Part shown: in pieces, positions 30,989-43,441 of the stretch
Layout: each line of letters opens with the position of its first letter
Numbering within the stretch: position 1 is the first letter of the stretch
Assembly: GCA_949318235.1 (NCBI GenBank)
Contig: OX439132.1
Coordinates: forward strand, 41,770,331-41,834,330
Source of the DNA: Ecdyonurus torrentis
Lineage: Eukaryota; Arthropoda; Insecta; Ephemeroptera; Heptageniidae
Direction: 5' to 3'
Length of the DNA stretch: 64,000 bases
Program-made: the position numbers and the translations under genes
Notes under the pieces: generated by a model
Databases searched by the model: none
What the model was told of the DNA's origin: nothing
What the model saw: the letters and a program-made list of their open reading frames with translations, nothing else

Positions 30989-32932
30989 TTAGTTAAGTGC
31001 AAATAGAGATTTTGTAGCATTAGTTAAAGCTTGACATGTGTTGTCCTTATTCAGTATTTTCTGGATTCTCTCAACATCTTTATGAAGTTCAAAGTTCAAA
31101 GTCTTGGTATCGGACTTCATGTTGGACTCCATTTCTTGTAAAGCCTGAACAAAATGTGTGTGAATTAGATACAATGTTCTGACGTTTAATTTTTAACTTT
31201 ATTATTTGATAAGTTTTACATTAGGCCTATTATTTTTGTATATTGAAGGGACTGTGAATGATTTTTGTTCCCAGGCTCGGACTGGCCATAAGAGCAAGTC
31301 CGCAATTGCGGACGTGGCCCCCCCTGTTTGGAGGCCCCTAAGGCCCAAAAAGGGGTGTAACTAGGGTGTTACGCCCCCTTTGTGGCCCCTAAAGGAACCT
31401 TTTGCGGACGAGGCCCCTTGATTGCCAGTCCGACCCTGTTTGTTCCTGTTTAATTTTTTCTCTTTCCTGGGAAAAAATTATACCTAAAAAGTTAAAAATC
31501 TAGGGGGGGGGGGGGAGGGATTCTTATTCTTCTGGTCTCTTTGCACGGAGCAATATTTACATTTTGCAATAAATTTACTTGGTTATGTAATTTTAATGCT
31601 TATATATTGGTCTGTTAACAAATATACTCTGCATTAAAAAAATAAACAAATGTTTGTGTATGCAGTAACTTTCAATACATTAAATTTTTTATAGTTTTCA
31701 ACTTTTAAAGGAAGATTGTGTGACATTAAATTTATTGCATTGAAAATTTTGCTTTGTTTGAAGATGCCTTTATGTTTTTCTGTACACTTCTGGACAAAGG
31801 TTTCTGAGCAGGGCTGCAGCGGCCACTGCATTTTCTCATAAAGATAGCATAGTGAGGTTGCGGGTTGCCTATTGGCTAATAAAGGAACACCTGTTTTGAG
31901 GCTGACTTTTAGCGACTTCACTCACATCCGCTTCCATTTCTACTTACTATATGCATATGCACAGTATGTTGAAACAGAAGCGAATGTGAGCAAAATTGCT
32001 TAGAGTAGATCCAGAGTAGATCTCAAATCATAGTTACAGATTCTTTGGAAACTTTTGTTTAGGCACCCATACATTGAAAAAAACAAAATAAAACAAACAA
32101 ACATGATGTATACTGCGCATACCTTGGTGAAGACTTTGTGTAAATGACGTAAAGCTTCAATACGCTTTTTCTCTTGTTCCATTGCATTTTGAATCAAGTT
32201 TATTTGCTGATCAAATAACTTCACAGCTCTGGCCTCCTGAAATATCAATAATTAATAAAATATATGCAATGTACATACATACCTTTGTGCATGTTGTTCA
32301 ATATAATGCGATCTTATTTGACAATATAATACCTGCTCCTTGTTTGTGTGCAAATCTTTCTCGCCTTGTTTCAGAGCCTCTGACAACTTATCTTTCAGTT
32401 TATCTAAATGCTGAATATTAGCTTCATCTTTTGATTTCAAGAACTTGGAGAGCCTCGTTTGATGTTTTTCAATCGCATCTTGTAAAAAAGAAAGAATGTC
32501 TTATAGTGTGTATCAAAATCATGCAGTGAGATACTGTGTATCTTTAGAATATTCCTTAGAAATAAATAGATATGAGTTTATTTTGGAGGTAATGCACTTA
32601 CCATCAGCATATTTTTCAATTTTCTTGCGTTTTGTCTCGACAGTCTTCTCAAAATCGATGCCGAGCATACTCATTACAGCCTTGATGTTTTCTGCATTGA
32701 GAGATCCTTTTTTGCTTACATTTACAGATGAACTTTTTTGAGTTGAAGCAAGGCTTGATAAAAGTCCTCTCTCCATAGTTGAAACTTTCGTCAGCCGGCG
32801 CTTTAGCTTTGGATCTTTCAGAGGCAGCTCATCTTCGATATCAGAATCATCAGAACAGCTCTCTGCTGACGAGCGAACATTTTGACGACTTTTTACACTC
32901 TCAGCAAACCTTTTACGTGATTGCTTAAACAT
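30989..32932 (-). CDS. SYCP3: Synaptonemal complex protein 3 (4 coding exons)
   Basis: Minus-strand exons 32932-32602, 32478-32333, 32236-32123 and 31144-30989 join in phase to 248 residues, close to the roughly 236 of mammals. SYCP3 forms the axial/lateral elements of the synaptonemal complex in meiotic nuclei by coiled-coil tetramer assembly. Seen: a basic, Ser-rich and acidic amino region (1-80) with KLKRRL, then the Cor1/Xlr-type domain (about 80-240): ENIKAVMSMLGIDFEKTVET, an Arg/Lys cluster KRKKIEKY, and a continuous charged helix through DKLKDKLSEALKQGEKD, FDQQINLIQNAMEQEKKRIE and LRHLHKVF. The start ATG follows an acceptor-like site at 32959, so a 5' untranslated exon is possible. The gene faces an unknown gene across a compact divergent promoter. 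A Cor1 paralogue is the alternative. Its last intron carries a small hAT-like MITE (31272-31438). Confidence 0.88.
31272..31438. mobile_element. hAT-like MITE with 8-bp target-site duplication
   Basis: A 167-bp GC-rich element with 14-bp terminal inverted repeats (CAGGCTCGGACTGG at the left; CCAGTCCGACCCTG at the right, one mismatch), flanked on both sides by the identical octamer TTTGTTCC (31264-31271 and 31439-31446). The 8-bp duplication and CAG start fit the hAT superfamily. Non-coding; in the last intron of SYCP3. Similar termini occur at 56668 and 58181. Confidence 0.9.
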
Positions 32933-33449
32933 TGTGTTTACAGCTTGATTATTATTCTGAAAAGAACACGTTTCAATATCCACCAAATTTTATTTTTTGC
33001 ACTTAAAATTTAAGATTAAATATGCATAAAATTTTGCAGCAACCCAAAGAAGTAGTGTAGATATTTGGCGCTTTCTATAACACTTTCTGAGCATGCGCAA
33101 AAGACTCTCATTTGATTGGCTGGTAAGTGGAATTAAAGGCGCGCACTTTTTGGATGTTTGGTTTTTCAAAAACTCAAAAACTAAGCGTAAATGGTCTTAA
33201 TTATATTCAAAATCCCTTTTTATTATATGTAATTGAAGAATTAAATTTGTTAAAAAGTAATAATTAAAATAAAGTGGCGTAAAAATTAGTAAGACTACGC
33301 AAAACTGCCCATCAAACCGCTATGTCAGCCCCAGCTGTTAAAAACAAATGAGCATCGTCGTTGTTATTTTGGATTCACAAGCGTCTTGTGAGTGTCAATC
33401 ATTGACAGTTGTCTTTTCATGTGTTTTACAGCTTTTTAGGCTTAATTAG
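32933..33449. promoter_or_regulatory. Divergent promoter between SYCP3 and the unknown gene
   Basis: Within 130-215 bp of the SYCP3 ATG lie an E2F-like TTTGGCGC (33064-33071), an NRF1-like GCATGCGCA (33091-33099), an inverted CCAAT box ATTGG (33115-33119) and a GGCGCGC (33138-33144). The right border is a probable untranslated first exon of the plus-strand gene, ending at a donor at 33450. Motif matches are by eye. Confidence 0.5.
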
Positions 33450-33974
33450 GTACGTATAGACATGATTTATTATATGATAAAGTATTTAGCTACTTATGAA
33501 GCCAATAGATTTTGGAGTTTTCCTTTGTTTTATATTTTAATTATTACCTTTTTTACCCCTCTTTTATTACTTTTTTGTTTACACCAGATCAGAGATCATA
33601 TTTAGTTTAGTATTCTGTGAATATACATATTTTGATTCATCCCTTGCTACTTTTTAAATCTCCACAATGAACTATACATGTATTCACAATTTCCTTACTA
33701 AAGCAGACATAATGATGATGCTACGTTTTCTCTCTCCTTTGTAAGTTGTATGTTACCGGTACATAATGTATGCATGTATCATAATGCTGATGTATCGCGT
33801 ACAAACACTGCATTGCATATGTATTATGTATAGAGAGTACCCTGTAGTACCAGTACATATTATGTTTATCTTGGGGTAATAGCGTTTTAATTTGGAGGTT
33901 TGAAATTGTTCAACACCTTATCTATCATTTGGCCTAGGTCATAATCAATATGAGAGATATATCGTCAAAGCTAT

Positions 33975-34078
33975 AGAGCACAAACCGTGCATCTACAAAA
34001 GCAGCAAAGTTGAAACTATAATCTTTTTGTATAGTGTTTTGAACCTTGTTGCTTTTGTAGATACACGGTTTGTGCTCT
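33975..34078. mobile_element. Compact foldback (104 bp)
   Basis: AGAGCACAAACCGTGCATCT at the left pairs with the right end, which reads AGATACACGGTTTGTGCTCT; pairing continues through ACAAAAGCAGCAA. The loop is only about 35 bases, so a transcript would form a long hairpin. It lies in the first intron of the unknown plus-strand gene. Confidence 0.75.
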
Positions 34079-34198
34079 AACCCGACTATATATTTTGATA
34101 CTTTATGGTGATTTAAATTTTGTATGACTCAAGTAGATTGCGTTTTTACCATGAACCTTTCAATTGTTATATCTGACATTATTTTTTACTATTTGCAG

Positions 34199-35586
34199 CT
34201 GGAACTATGCTTGACCCTCACAGACATGAAGTTAATAAATGGATTAAGACGAGCAGCCACTCAAGGCCTCGTAGCACAGAAGAAATGATTCAGAGTTTCC
34301 ATTCTCAGGTATGCATGGGAAAAAAGCAGCTACAGTACATATATGATATGATCAATTATGTGTACAGTGTACAGCTCTGGAAAAAGTTTAAGAACGGGGC
34401 AGCGGCGGCCACAGCGTTTACCTTTAAAGATACAGTAACTTATGTAGTGTGGTTGTGAGTTGCCTATTAAAATCAATCTCAAACTTTTGGCCAGAGCTGT
34501 ATTGCATCTCTGTGGTTATTTATACTCTGTATGCTAAACATCGCTTTCTTACTATGTATAGGACATTGTAAGTAGAAAGAAGGGCTTTGGAAGGAACGTT
34601 TCAGACTAATTATCTCTAGGCTAAATTATACTGTTAAAAAAAGTGCAATACTGTATACTGTAGTCTAAATTTTTCTGCATACTAACTGGGCTGATTTTTT
34701 TTAACTAAATCTAATCTACAGTATATTAGATGTTAAAAATAAAATTAACAACTGCAATAGAAAATAGTAGAAGGAAATAGAGTTTTTTGAATTGAAAAAT
34801 AATAAAATGCAAAGATTTTCTAATTTATGTAGTTAATTGGGATTTGGGATCAAATATTCTAACATAGATGAGTGCTAGATATATATTTTATTTTGGTAAA
34901 ATAGATGGTAAAAGGATAGAGATACTGTGTCAATAACATACAATATACTGCACCTAATATCTCACGTTCTCACCCTACAACAAAGGCATAACATTATAAA
35001 ACATTACCAGACTTACTCATAGCCTTAATCTGTTTTTTAAATATGTTTTTATAAATCTATTCTCTTTAATTTTATTGATTGATTTATAGGAAATTGGCAA
35101 TCATTTAAGTTTGAATATCAAAGGAAAGAATGTAAAACCAGTGTTACCAGAGTGATGTCCATATAGTTACGTTAAGATCTTGGTAGCTCAATTTACACAA
35201 ATATTTTCATTGACTAAGATATTTCAAGGGCAGCAACCCTGTTTCCTCAGATTACACCAAGTAACTGATAAAGAGGGCTGTTGCTTTGAAATATCATACA
35301 TATTCATTTTGTGTCATCTGTACCGCTAAGATCTTCACCTAGCAGCGGACTGCATTGAGGACTTTATTTGTTTCTCCTATTCTTTCTTTTGATAACTTGC
35401 ACTATCTTGATATTTAGGTTTCATAATACTATTTGATTCTGTACATGTGAATTATTTAACATACAAATGTCCATATGTTTCAGCTTCGTAGACTTGAGAA
35501 ACGATTAAAGATCTGTAGTGAGGAGCAACACAGCACTGGATGCCTTTGTCCTTGGGCTGTGGACAATGCTGAGGAAGAACATGAAG
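34199..35586 (+). CDS. Unrecognised small gene, two coding exons (incomplete)
   Basis: Exon 34199-34308 follows a good acceptor and has an ATG at 34207 giving 34 residues (MLDPHRHEVNKWIKTSS...) up to a CAG|GTATG donor, phase 0. Exon 35484-35586 follows TTTCAG in phase and adds LRRLEKRLKICSEEQHS and CLCPWAVDNAEEEHE before a GTAGG donor, phase 1. Base composition and charge pattern look coding, with a short heptad-like LRRLEKRLK helix. I found no next exon; if the last donor is unused, the frame stops at 35679. A separate exon at 35090-35155 (EIGNHLSLNIKGKNVKPVLP then stop) also fits in phase after the first exon and may be an alternative end. I do not recognise the family. A probable untranslated first exon ends at 33449. 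Confidence 0.45.
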
Positions 35587-35679
35587 GTAGGATCTTATCT
35601 TTGCTTCTTTTATTACAGAGTGTAATAAATATTAGGTCCCACAAGTGTGAAGCTGGAGCTTTCACTTGTCAGATTTTTT

Positions 35680-38292
35680 AAAAATTTTATATTGCGTTGC
35701 GTTGGGTTGCTTTTTTAATTTTTTTTTATTTATTTATTATTATTATTTTTTTATTATTATTCCCACCAACCGATGAATCTCAAATATGACATAAAATCTG
35801 ATGAACTAAATGAACAGAAATCACACGCTGAATTGATGGTCAAGAATTGTTTCTTATTAAGTCGTAGTATGCTAAGTCATTTCTTTAGTAAGATTAACTA
35901 CTGTATACAATGTTCTTACGTAGAAAATATGAGGATGTGTTGCAAAGTAATTTGGAATATTGCTTTTTAAAGCAGTAAATATAATATTACAATTTCTTAA
36001 CTAGGATGAAGCTTATAGTTAGTAAAGTAAATACCAAAAAAAGTTAATATTTATTATGCATTCAATTGAATAGAATTTTTTGATCTCAAAGTACTTTACT
36101 GTATCTACATTATATTATTATTTATTTCATTCAGCAAATGAAAGGATTTTAAAACAAAAATATTATGAGTAAAGCTATTATTTACTAATGCCTAGAAGTG
36201 TTATCAAAAGTGAAAATTTGTACCTAAAAATACCTAATTTATACTAATTACCTATGTATAGGATTTAGGAGTAATATATAAATAAAAAAATGATAATTAA
36301 TATTTCTAAAAAAAAATGGGTCATACTTTATACAACTTATTTACAACAACCAGTACAATACAAGTGAATGACAAAAAAAAAAGTATTCATCATAATGAAA
36401 TATGATTATTAAAAAAAGTATATAAAAAAAGAGGAAGAAAGAAAGATTATTAAACCCCACAACTACTACGGTACATACAAGACCTACACCACTCGTGTTG
36501 TTTTCAAATGTCCTGAATGGTTTTTGCAGCAGGCATTATAGTCACAAATGTATCGATAGCAGCAATACTTACAAAGTATCTTAGAAACAAAGGAAAAAAA
36601 ACATTCAAATGTTCTCATTAAGAATTTACAATAAATTTAAGTGATACATTTGAGACTAATAATAATAAAAGGGACATACAAAATTTGAGTGTTGTTATAA
36701 AAAGATCACAACTGCAATTAAGTTTGTGAAAATTAATCTCCTTCTCGGATCTCATTATCTTACTAGTAAACTTCTTTTATGTATGGAAGTCAGCAGTAAA
36801 AATTTTCAAGATACTCTCAAAAATGATTTTTAATAGATATTAAAGCAAAGAGAACTTAATTTACAAGCTGTGGCCTATTACTGCTGCCATTAAAATTTGT
36901 TTTGTAGAACTTCATTGCAAGATACAAAAGCATAAAGTCTCAGTGAAGGAAGTGAGAAAATTAACTGACATTTTTTTCTTTTAAATAAAATGTTGTATGA
37001 TTACCGTGTAATGTTAATGTCACAAGTAATTATTCTTGTAATGAAGTTCTCAATAACTTTTAAATTAACAATTATTTTCCCAGGAATTCTTATCTCAATT
37101 TATTTAAAGTTATTAAAAATTAAACATCATTATAATTTGTATTCTATGGTGGTGAGCTATATAAAAAAAAAGTTATTAAAAAAATAATAATAAAGTTTTC
37201 TTCAAATTTTAAATATCTGTCACTTTGTGTCCCAATTTAATGAGACTATAAACACTGCCAATCAACAAAATTTATATTAAAAAAATAAATTGAAATATAA
37301 ATATTATACTGTACGAAAAATCACAAATTTTGAATTGGCTAGCTTATTAATAATATTTTTTTTTTTACTATTTATTTATATATCACATGTGACAGATATT
37401 TAAAATTTGCTGTTTACTTCGAAAACATAAAATTTAAACTAATTTACCATTTTACAAATTATCTTTTTTTTTTTTTTTTCTTTTTCTTTTTGAAATATTT
37501 TTTCAGGCTTTTTACTTAGATTACAAAAAAAGTAATAAAATATTTCATTCTGTGTTAACTAACATCTACTAAAATTGTAACGCTCATGTTTGTTTACGTA
37601 CAAAAAAATATCAAAACAAGATTACGTAAAACCAAATGCAAAACTTAATATGATACTGAGTCATGGAAGTATTTTTTATATATATTTTTATATATAAAAT
37701 ATAATATTAAATCTATATTTATGATAAAAATGATGATGACAAATCCAAAGTATTGTACAAAGATACAGATATATAAATTATATATTATGAAATTTTAATC
37801 CTTGCAAATTTTAATTGCATTTGAAATTTAAATAATGAGAAAATAGATTTAATCTGTATTTTTGTAAATCCAATAGAATATTATAAAAACAATGAATTAT
37901 AAATTACATGGTTTTGTGCATATATATTTTTTTTAGCCTTTCATATACAATTATCTCACTAGCCATTCTTTTCTTTTCTTTTCATTTCATTTTTTATTTT
38001 TGAATCAAGCGGATCTCTAAACTATTAGCCTCTTATACATAGTTCTTGCCTTGCAAGCCACTGGAATTTTTAATAATTACGTACAATATAATTTTATATT
38101 ATCATCTATGATTATCTATATATATTTAAAATAACTGTGTTCCATTTTTTTTTCTTCTTTTGTATAATTATTGGCTATGAGACACTTTGTTATTGTTTTG
38201 TTTTTTTCTGATGATGAGCTGGTAACAATACAATGTTTAGAGGGAAGGAGGAGGGAGGAGAAGAGGGAGAGGGGAGTATGAAATCCGTAATC
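35680..38292. other. Non-coding gap, very AT-rich
   Basis: No exon, repeat family or RNA gene could be supported. It must contain the 3' untranslated region of the minus-strand fibrinogen-domain gene (candidate AATAAA on that strand near 37999) and perhaps the end of the unknown plus-strand gene. A GA-rich patch lies at 38240-38278. Confidence 0.5.
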
Positions 38293-41200
38293 TTAAGAGG
38301 TAGTAATTGCTCCCCTTGGCTTGATCATCATGCTGGCTTTCTTAAGGGTATAATCCCACCCTCTCCATCTGAACCACACGATACCTGAAACATTAATAGA
38401 CACACGTTAGTTTAATCAATCAGTGCAGTAAAATTACACAAAAAAGTTGGAAGACAATATTCGGGTCCTAACATATTTTGTATTAATTATTTTGAAGGCA
38501 TGTGTATTTGTATTTTCATTACTAATTATTATTTTTAAATTTAATATTCATTTATGTGTTTCAGATGGTATAAATCAAATTACTATTTCTAACATATTTT
38601 TATGTTTTTTCTTAGGGCCTTTAAATATAACTGCCACATTGTACTAGGTGATTACTATTACCACTCACAGTAATTTTTTTTAATTGTATTATTCCACAAA
38701 ATCTAAAAAATTAAATGAATATTTAAAAATTAACTCTTTTGTATCATTTTTTTTTTATATGCTGATAATTAAATATTTAATTTTTTAAATGGGGTGGTGT
38801 ATAATTTTTTGTTCATTTTTATCCAGAAATAGTAATAAAATACCAGTCACAATTCATTTCTAGTTAGATGCATTTGCTTTCATTGCCATTGTTTTTAAAA
38901 TACAACCTCCAAACCATACATACATACATACATACATATCATGACGCTATAAATCCCTTTCGGGGTAAGCCAACAACACAGATGTTTTATCCTGACCCAG
39001 TGATAGACCTCCACAACTTCCTATCCTGACATACTTCACTTGCTTCCGCCAGTCTCATACCTTGTTTCATACATTTCCTTTTGCATTTCATACTGCGTAC
39101 ATTCTTATTTTTCAAACATCTTCCAACCACCTCAGACCATGATGTTTTAGGCCTGCCTCTATCTCTCCTTCCACCCACTCTACTATGAAATACCTGCTTT
39201 GCTATTCTTTCATCACCCATTCTCTCAACATGACCAAACCACCGTAATACACTGTTCTCATACTTCTCAGTCACAGTTTCTTTTACTCCACATTTCTCCA
39301 ACACCCAAGTATTCCTTACCCTATCTAATCTTGTTTTACCACACATACTTCTAAGAAAACTCATACCAACAGCATTCACCCTACTCATATGCCTACTCTG
39401 ACATACCCATGATTCAGAACCATATAAGATAGTTGGGAGTAAGACAGAATTGTACACTGTAAGTTTTGCTTTGTTTGATAAAGCATCACTCTTGGCCAAT
39501 CCTGCCATGCTGCCAACTACTTTCCTACCTGCCGCCACTCTCCTCTCAATCTCCCCATCTATACTTCCATTCTCTTGATATAATCTTCCCAAATATACAA
39601 ACTCTTTCACTCTTTCCAGCTTTTCTCCATTCAGTGTGAATTCATTTCCATCATCATTTTCTCCACCAAATACCATTACTTTAGTTTTCCCAACATTTAT
39701 TCTCAGATCCATTTGTTCTGTGCTTTCTTCCAACCTATCAATCATCTCTTGCAATTCTTCCTCACTCTCAGCCACCATCAACGCATCATCAGCGTACAAC
39801 AACATCCACACCATTAACAAACCTACGTTTACTCCACTTCCATACTTTTCAGCCAACTTTATACATTTATCCATGAAAATATTGAATAACCACGGCGACA
39901 TCACACATCCTTGCCTAACGCCTCTACCCACTTTAAACCACTCACTCAACTTTCCGTTTACTCTCACACATGCCTTACTACCTGCATACATGGCTTTCAC
40001 ACCCTCAAGTAACTTCCCTCTCACCCCATATTCATCTAATACACTCCACATCATACTTCTGTTCACTCGATCATATGCTTTCTCTAGATCTACAAACACA
40101 GCAAATACTTTCTTTCTTGCGTCCATACATTTCTCAATCAACTGCTGCACAGTGAAAATCTGATCAGTGCAGCCCCTGCCGGGCATAAAACCACATTGCA
40201 CTTCTGAGATATGACCCTGTGTAACCTTTTGCACCTTATCAATCACCATCCCTCCGTACATTTTACCAGGTATACTTAACAAACTAATTCCACGATGATT
40301 TTTACAGTCATACTTATCCCCTTTCCCCTTATATAACGGAACAATCACAGCACATACCCAGTCTTCAGGTACTCTACCACATTTGTAACACATATTAAAT
40401 AACTGTAACATTTTTACTTCCAGAGACGCTCCTCCATACTTTACCATTTCACTTGTTACTCCATCTACTCCAGCTGCCTTGCCATTTTTTAACTTTTTTA
40501 CAGTATTCTTTAAATCATTCAATCGAAACTCAATCATCTCCTCATTTACTCCGTTTGATTCATTCTCCTTTTCCTCCTCCATTCTTTCTTCCCTTTCCCC
40601 TCCATCCAAAAACAGATTCATAAAATACTTTCGCCAACATTCTCTCCCCTTCTCTTCATCCCACACAATTTCTCCTCTTTCATTCTTTACTCCGCCTGCA
40701 CTTTTACTATTACTTCCTTTTCTCACTTGATTCACCATCTTCCAGTACATTTTTCTATTACCCATAAATTCACTTTGCATTTTCTCTTCAAATTCTCTCC
40801 TTGCATTCAACTTACTCTCTAGCACACTCTTTTTTGCATTCATTCTTTTCTTTTTATACACTATAAATAACTCCTTTTTTTCTAATTCATTTTTTGCATC
40901 AATCATCTTCAAATATGCTCTCTTTTTCTCCTCAATAGCCTCTCGTACCTCATCATTCCACCATGCATCCCCAGCTATACGACCAACCACAGCCTCACCA
41001 CATACTTTCCTTGCAGTCTCCACACAAGCTTCTTTAATTACCTTATACCCCCATTCAACATCATAGTCAGTCATAACCTTTTTCTCCCACTCTTTTGTTA
41101 CCAGAAATAACCTCTCGTTCATCCCCTTTGTATACATCCTTCTCTCCTCCACCTCCTGTAATTTTTCCACTTTTATTCTCTTTTGTACCACTTTTACCTT

Positions 41201-43405
41201 CTTATGCTCAATCCATTTATTTCCTAGATCTACTCTAGACACAACCAAAAAATGATCTGTACCACATTCACTTCCTCTACACACTCTTGTATCTTTCACC
41301 TTTCCTTTCAGTCTGTTATCATACAGAATTAAGTCAATCATACTTTTCTGCTCATTGCGCACCCATGTGTACTCATGTATTCTTTTATGCTTAAACCATG
41401 TATTTGATACAAACAACTCATGTTCCACACAGAAATTTACGATACTTTCACCATTACCATTCACTCTAGAGTCACCAAATCTACCAACCACATCTTCCAA
41501 TCCACTTCTTTTCCTACCCACCCAACCATTCATATCTCCTAACACAATAATTCGCTCTCCCTTTTCACATTCACTTAGGACAGTACTCAACTGCCTCCAA
41601 AACTCATCCTTTACATCATCATCCTCTCCATCCACTGGTGCATAACATACCACAAACACAACCCTAGTAATACCCACTTTCATTCTCATCCACATCAACC
41701 TTGGGGACACACATTCATAATTTCTCATCATACTTTTTACTCTGTTACTTAAAATTATCCCAACCCCTTGACTTCCATGCTCATCTGAACCCACCCCAGA
41801 CCATAATGCTAAAAACCCGTCATCCATTCCACTCACATCCTTCTCTCTACCACTACCAAGTGCACGAATATTACTCACATCTTTCCCTTTCCTCTTTGTC
41901 TCAGTTACACACAATACATCTAATCCTCTTTCACACATCACACTCACCAACTCTTGCTCCTTACCACTGACTCCTCTCACATTCCATGTACCAATTAACC
42001 AAGATCGCGCCAAGTCAAGTCCTGCTGGTGAGCCGTCCGATTTCAGACACCGTTGCTCACCATAACGCTGCCTGTCCGAGGCAGGTTTTTGTTGTTTTTT
42101 AGTAATTTTGTTTATGTGATGAAGCTTACTAGGCTTCATGCACAGCGGTCCAGACTTGGTACCATCTTAGCCACTGTTTTACAGAATAGTTGCTATCTTT
42201 CCCATGAGCCGTATTTCCTGATGCAAGAAACGCCTCATGGGCCAAAACAGCGTTGCCCGTAATCTACCACTAGGAGGTCTGGCAAATGTGCTGGACAACA
42301 TTACAGATTACAAACCATAGCCCTTAAATAAGAGTAGCCAGACTTTATTTCATGTAAAGGGCCATTATTTAACATTTAATTGATATGTGTAATATCTATT
42401 ATCATTATTATAAGAAAAAATAAAACAAAATAAAGATTTTTACGTCCTTTGAGAAGTATAAATTGTACGTACCTTGTCGTGCTGTCAAATCTTGTGGGTC
42501 ATTCAAGTAAAGGCCATTAAGACCTCTACCGCATGACTTCCACCACCAGCCTCCCTTGAGCATGGATGCACAGTTTAGACTGGATCTGTCATTATCTCTG
42601 TAACATTATCATCAATCATGTTATTTCTGTACAAGTCACATCAGTAATTGGGTAAAGCAGTGTTGAATTGCACTTTATGCATTGTACACTTCAGGGGGTT
42701 AAAATTGTGTTCTCACCTATTGTATGTCGAGAATGGGCTGTTGTTGCTTCCATACCAAGGATCATTAAGAGAATCACCGCCATTGCCTTCATAGCCATCG
42801 ATTTCCAATTTGTAGTATTCTGACTCGGAGTAGATTTTGAAATGCGAGTATTGGGCGTACCTGTGAAAAAAATTGTGATTTGTTATTATGGAAGTCATAA
42901 AGTAAATGAGCTTAATACAAATACATAATCAATTATAATAATATATTTAAATTATAGGATTAAAAATAAATCTTAAACAATCTATATAGTAATATATAGC
43001 GAATGATTATAGAACTGCGAGTGAAAAAATATTGAGTAATTTTTTTTAGATACACAAATGACGTTTACCTTTTGTTGCCCTCGAAGTCCTCAAGCTCAAC
43101 ACGTAGCATGTACTCCTCATTGTTGGTCAACATGTAAATGTTCTCATTACCAAGCCAGAACTCCTTGCTTGGATCACCGAAACCGTTCTTATAGTCAGCC
43201 CAATCACGGTTGAAATTCTCTCTTGGTTCTCCGAAATCATCTCTGCGTTGAATTACCTATAACAAAAACAAACAATTCAAAATTCAATATTATCTCGTAC
43301 ACATACTGTACTGTACGTAATGAAATCGTTAGATGGCAGTACGAGTATGACTTACAATTATTGGCCTGAATCCATTGAATTGAATTAAACATACGTGAAT
43401 GTTTA

Positions 43406-43441
<36 letters not shown>

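Noticed and set aside
39636..41970. Plus-strand open frames of 61-175 codons across the LINE
   Set aside because: Antisense shadows of the intact 1050-codon minus-strand frame, with no domain pattern.
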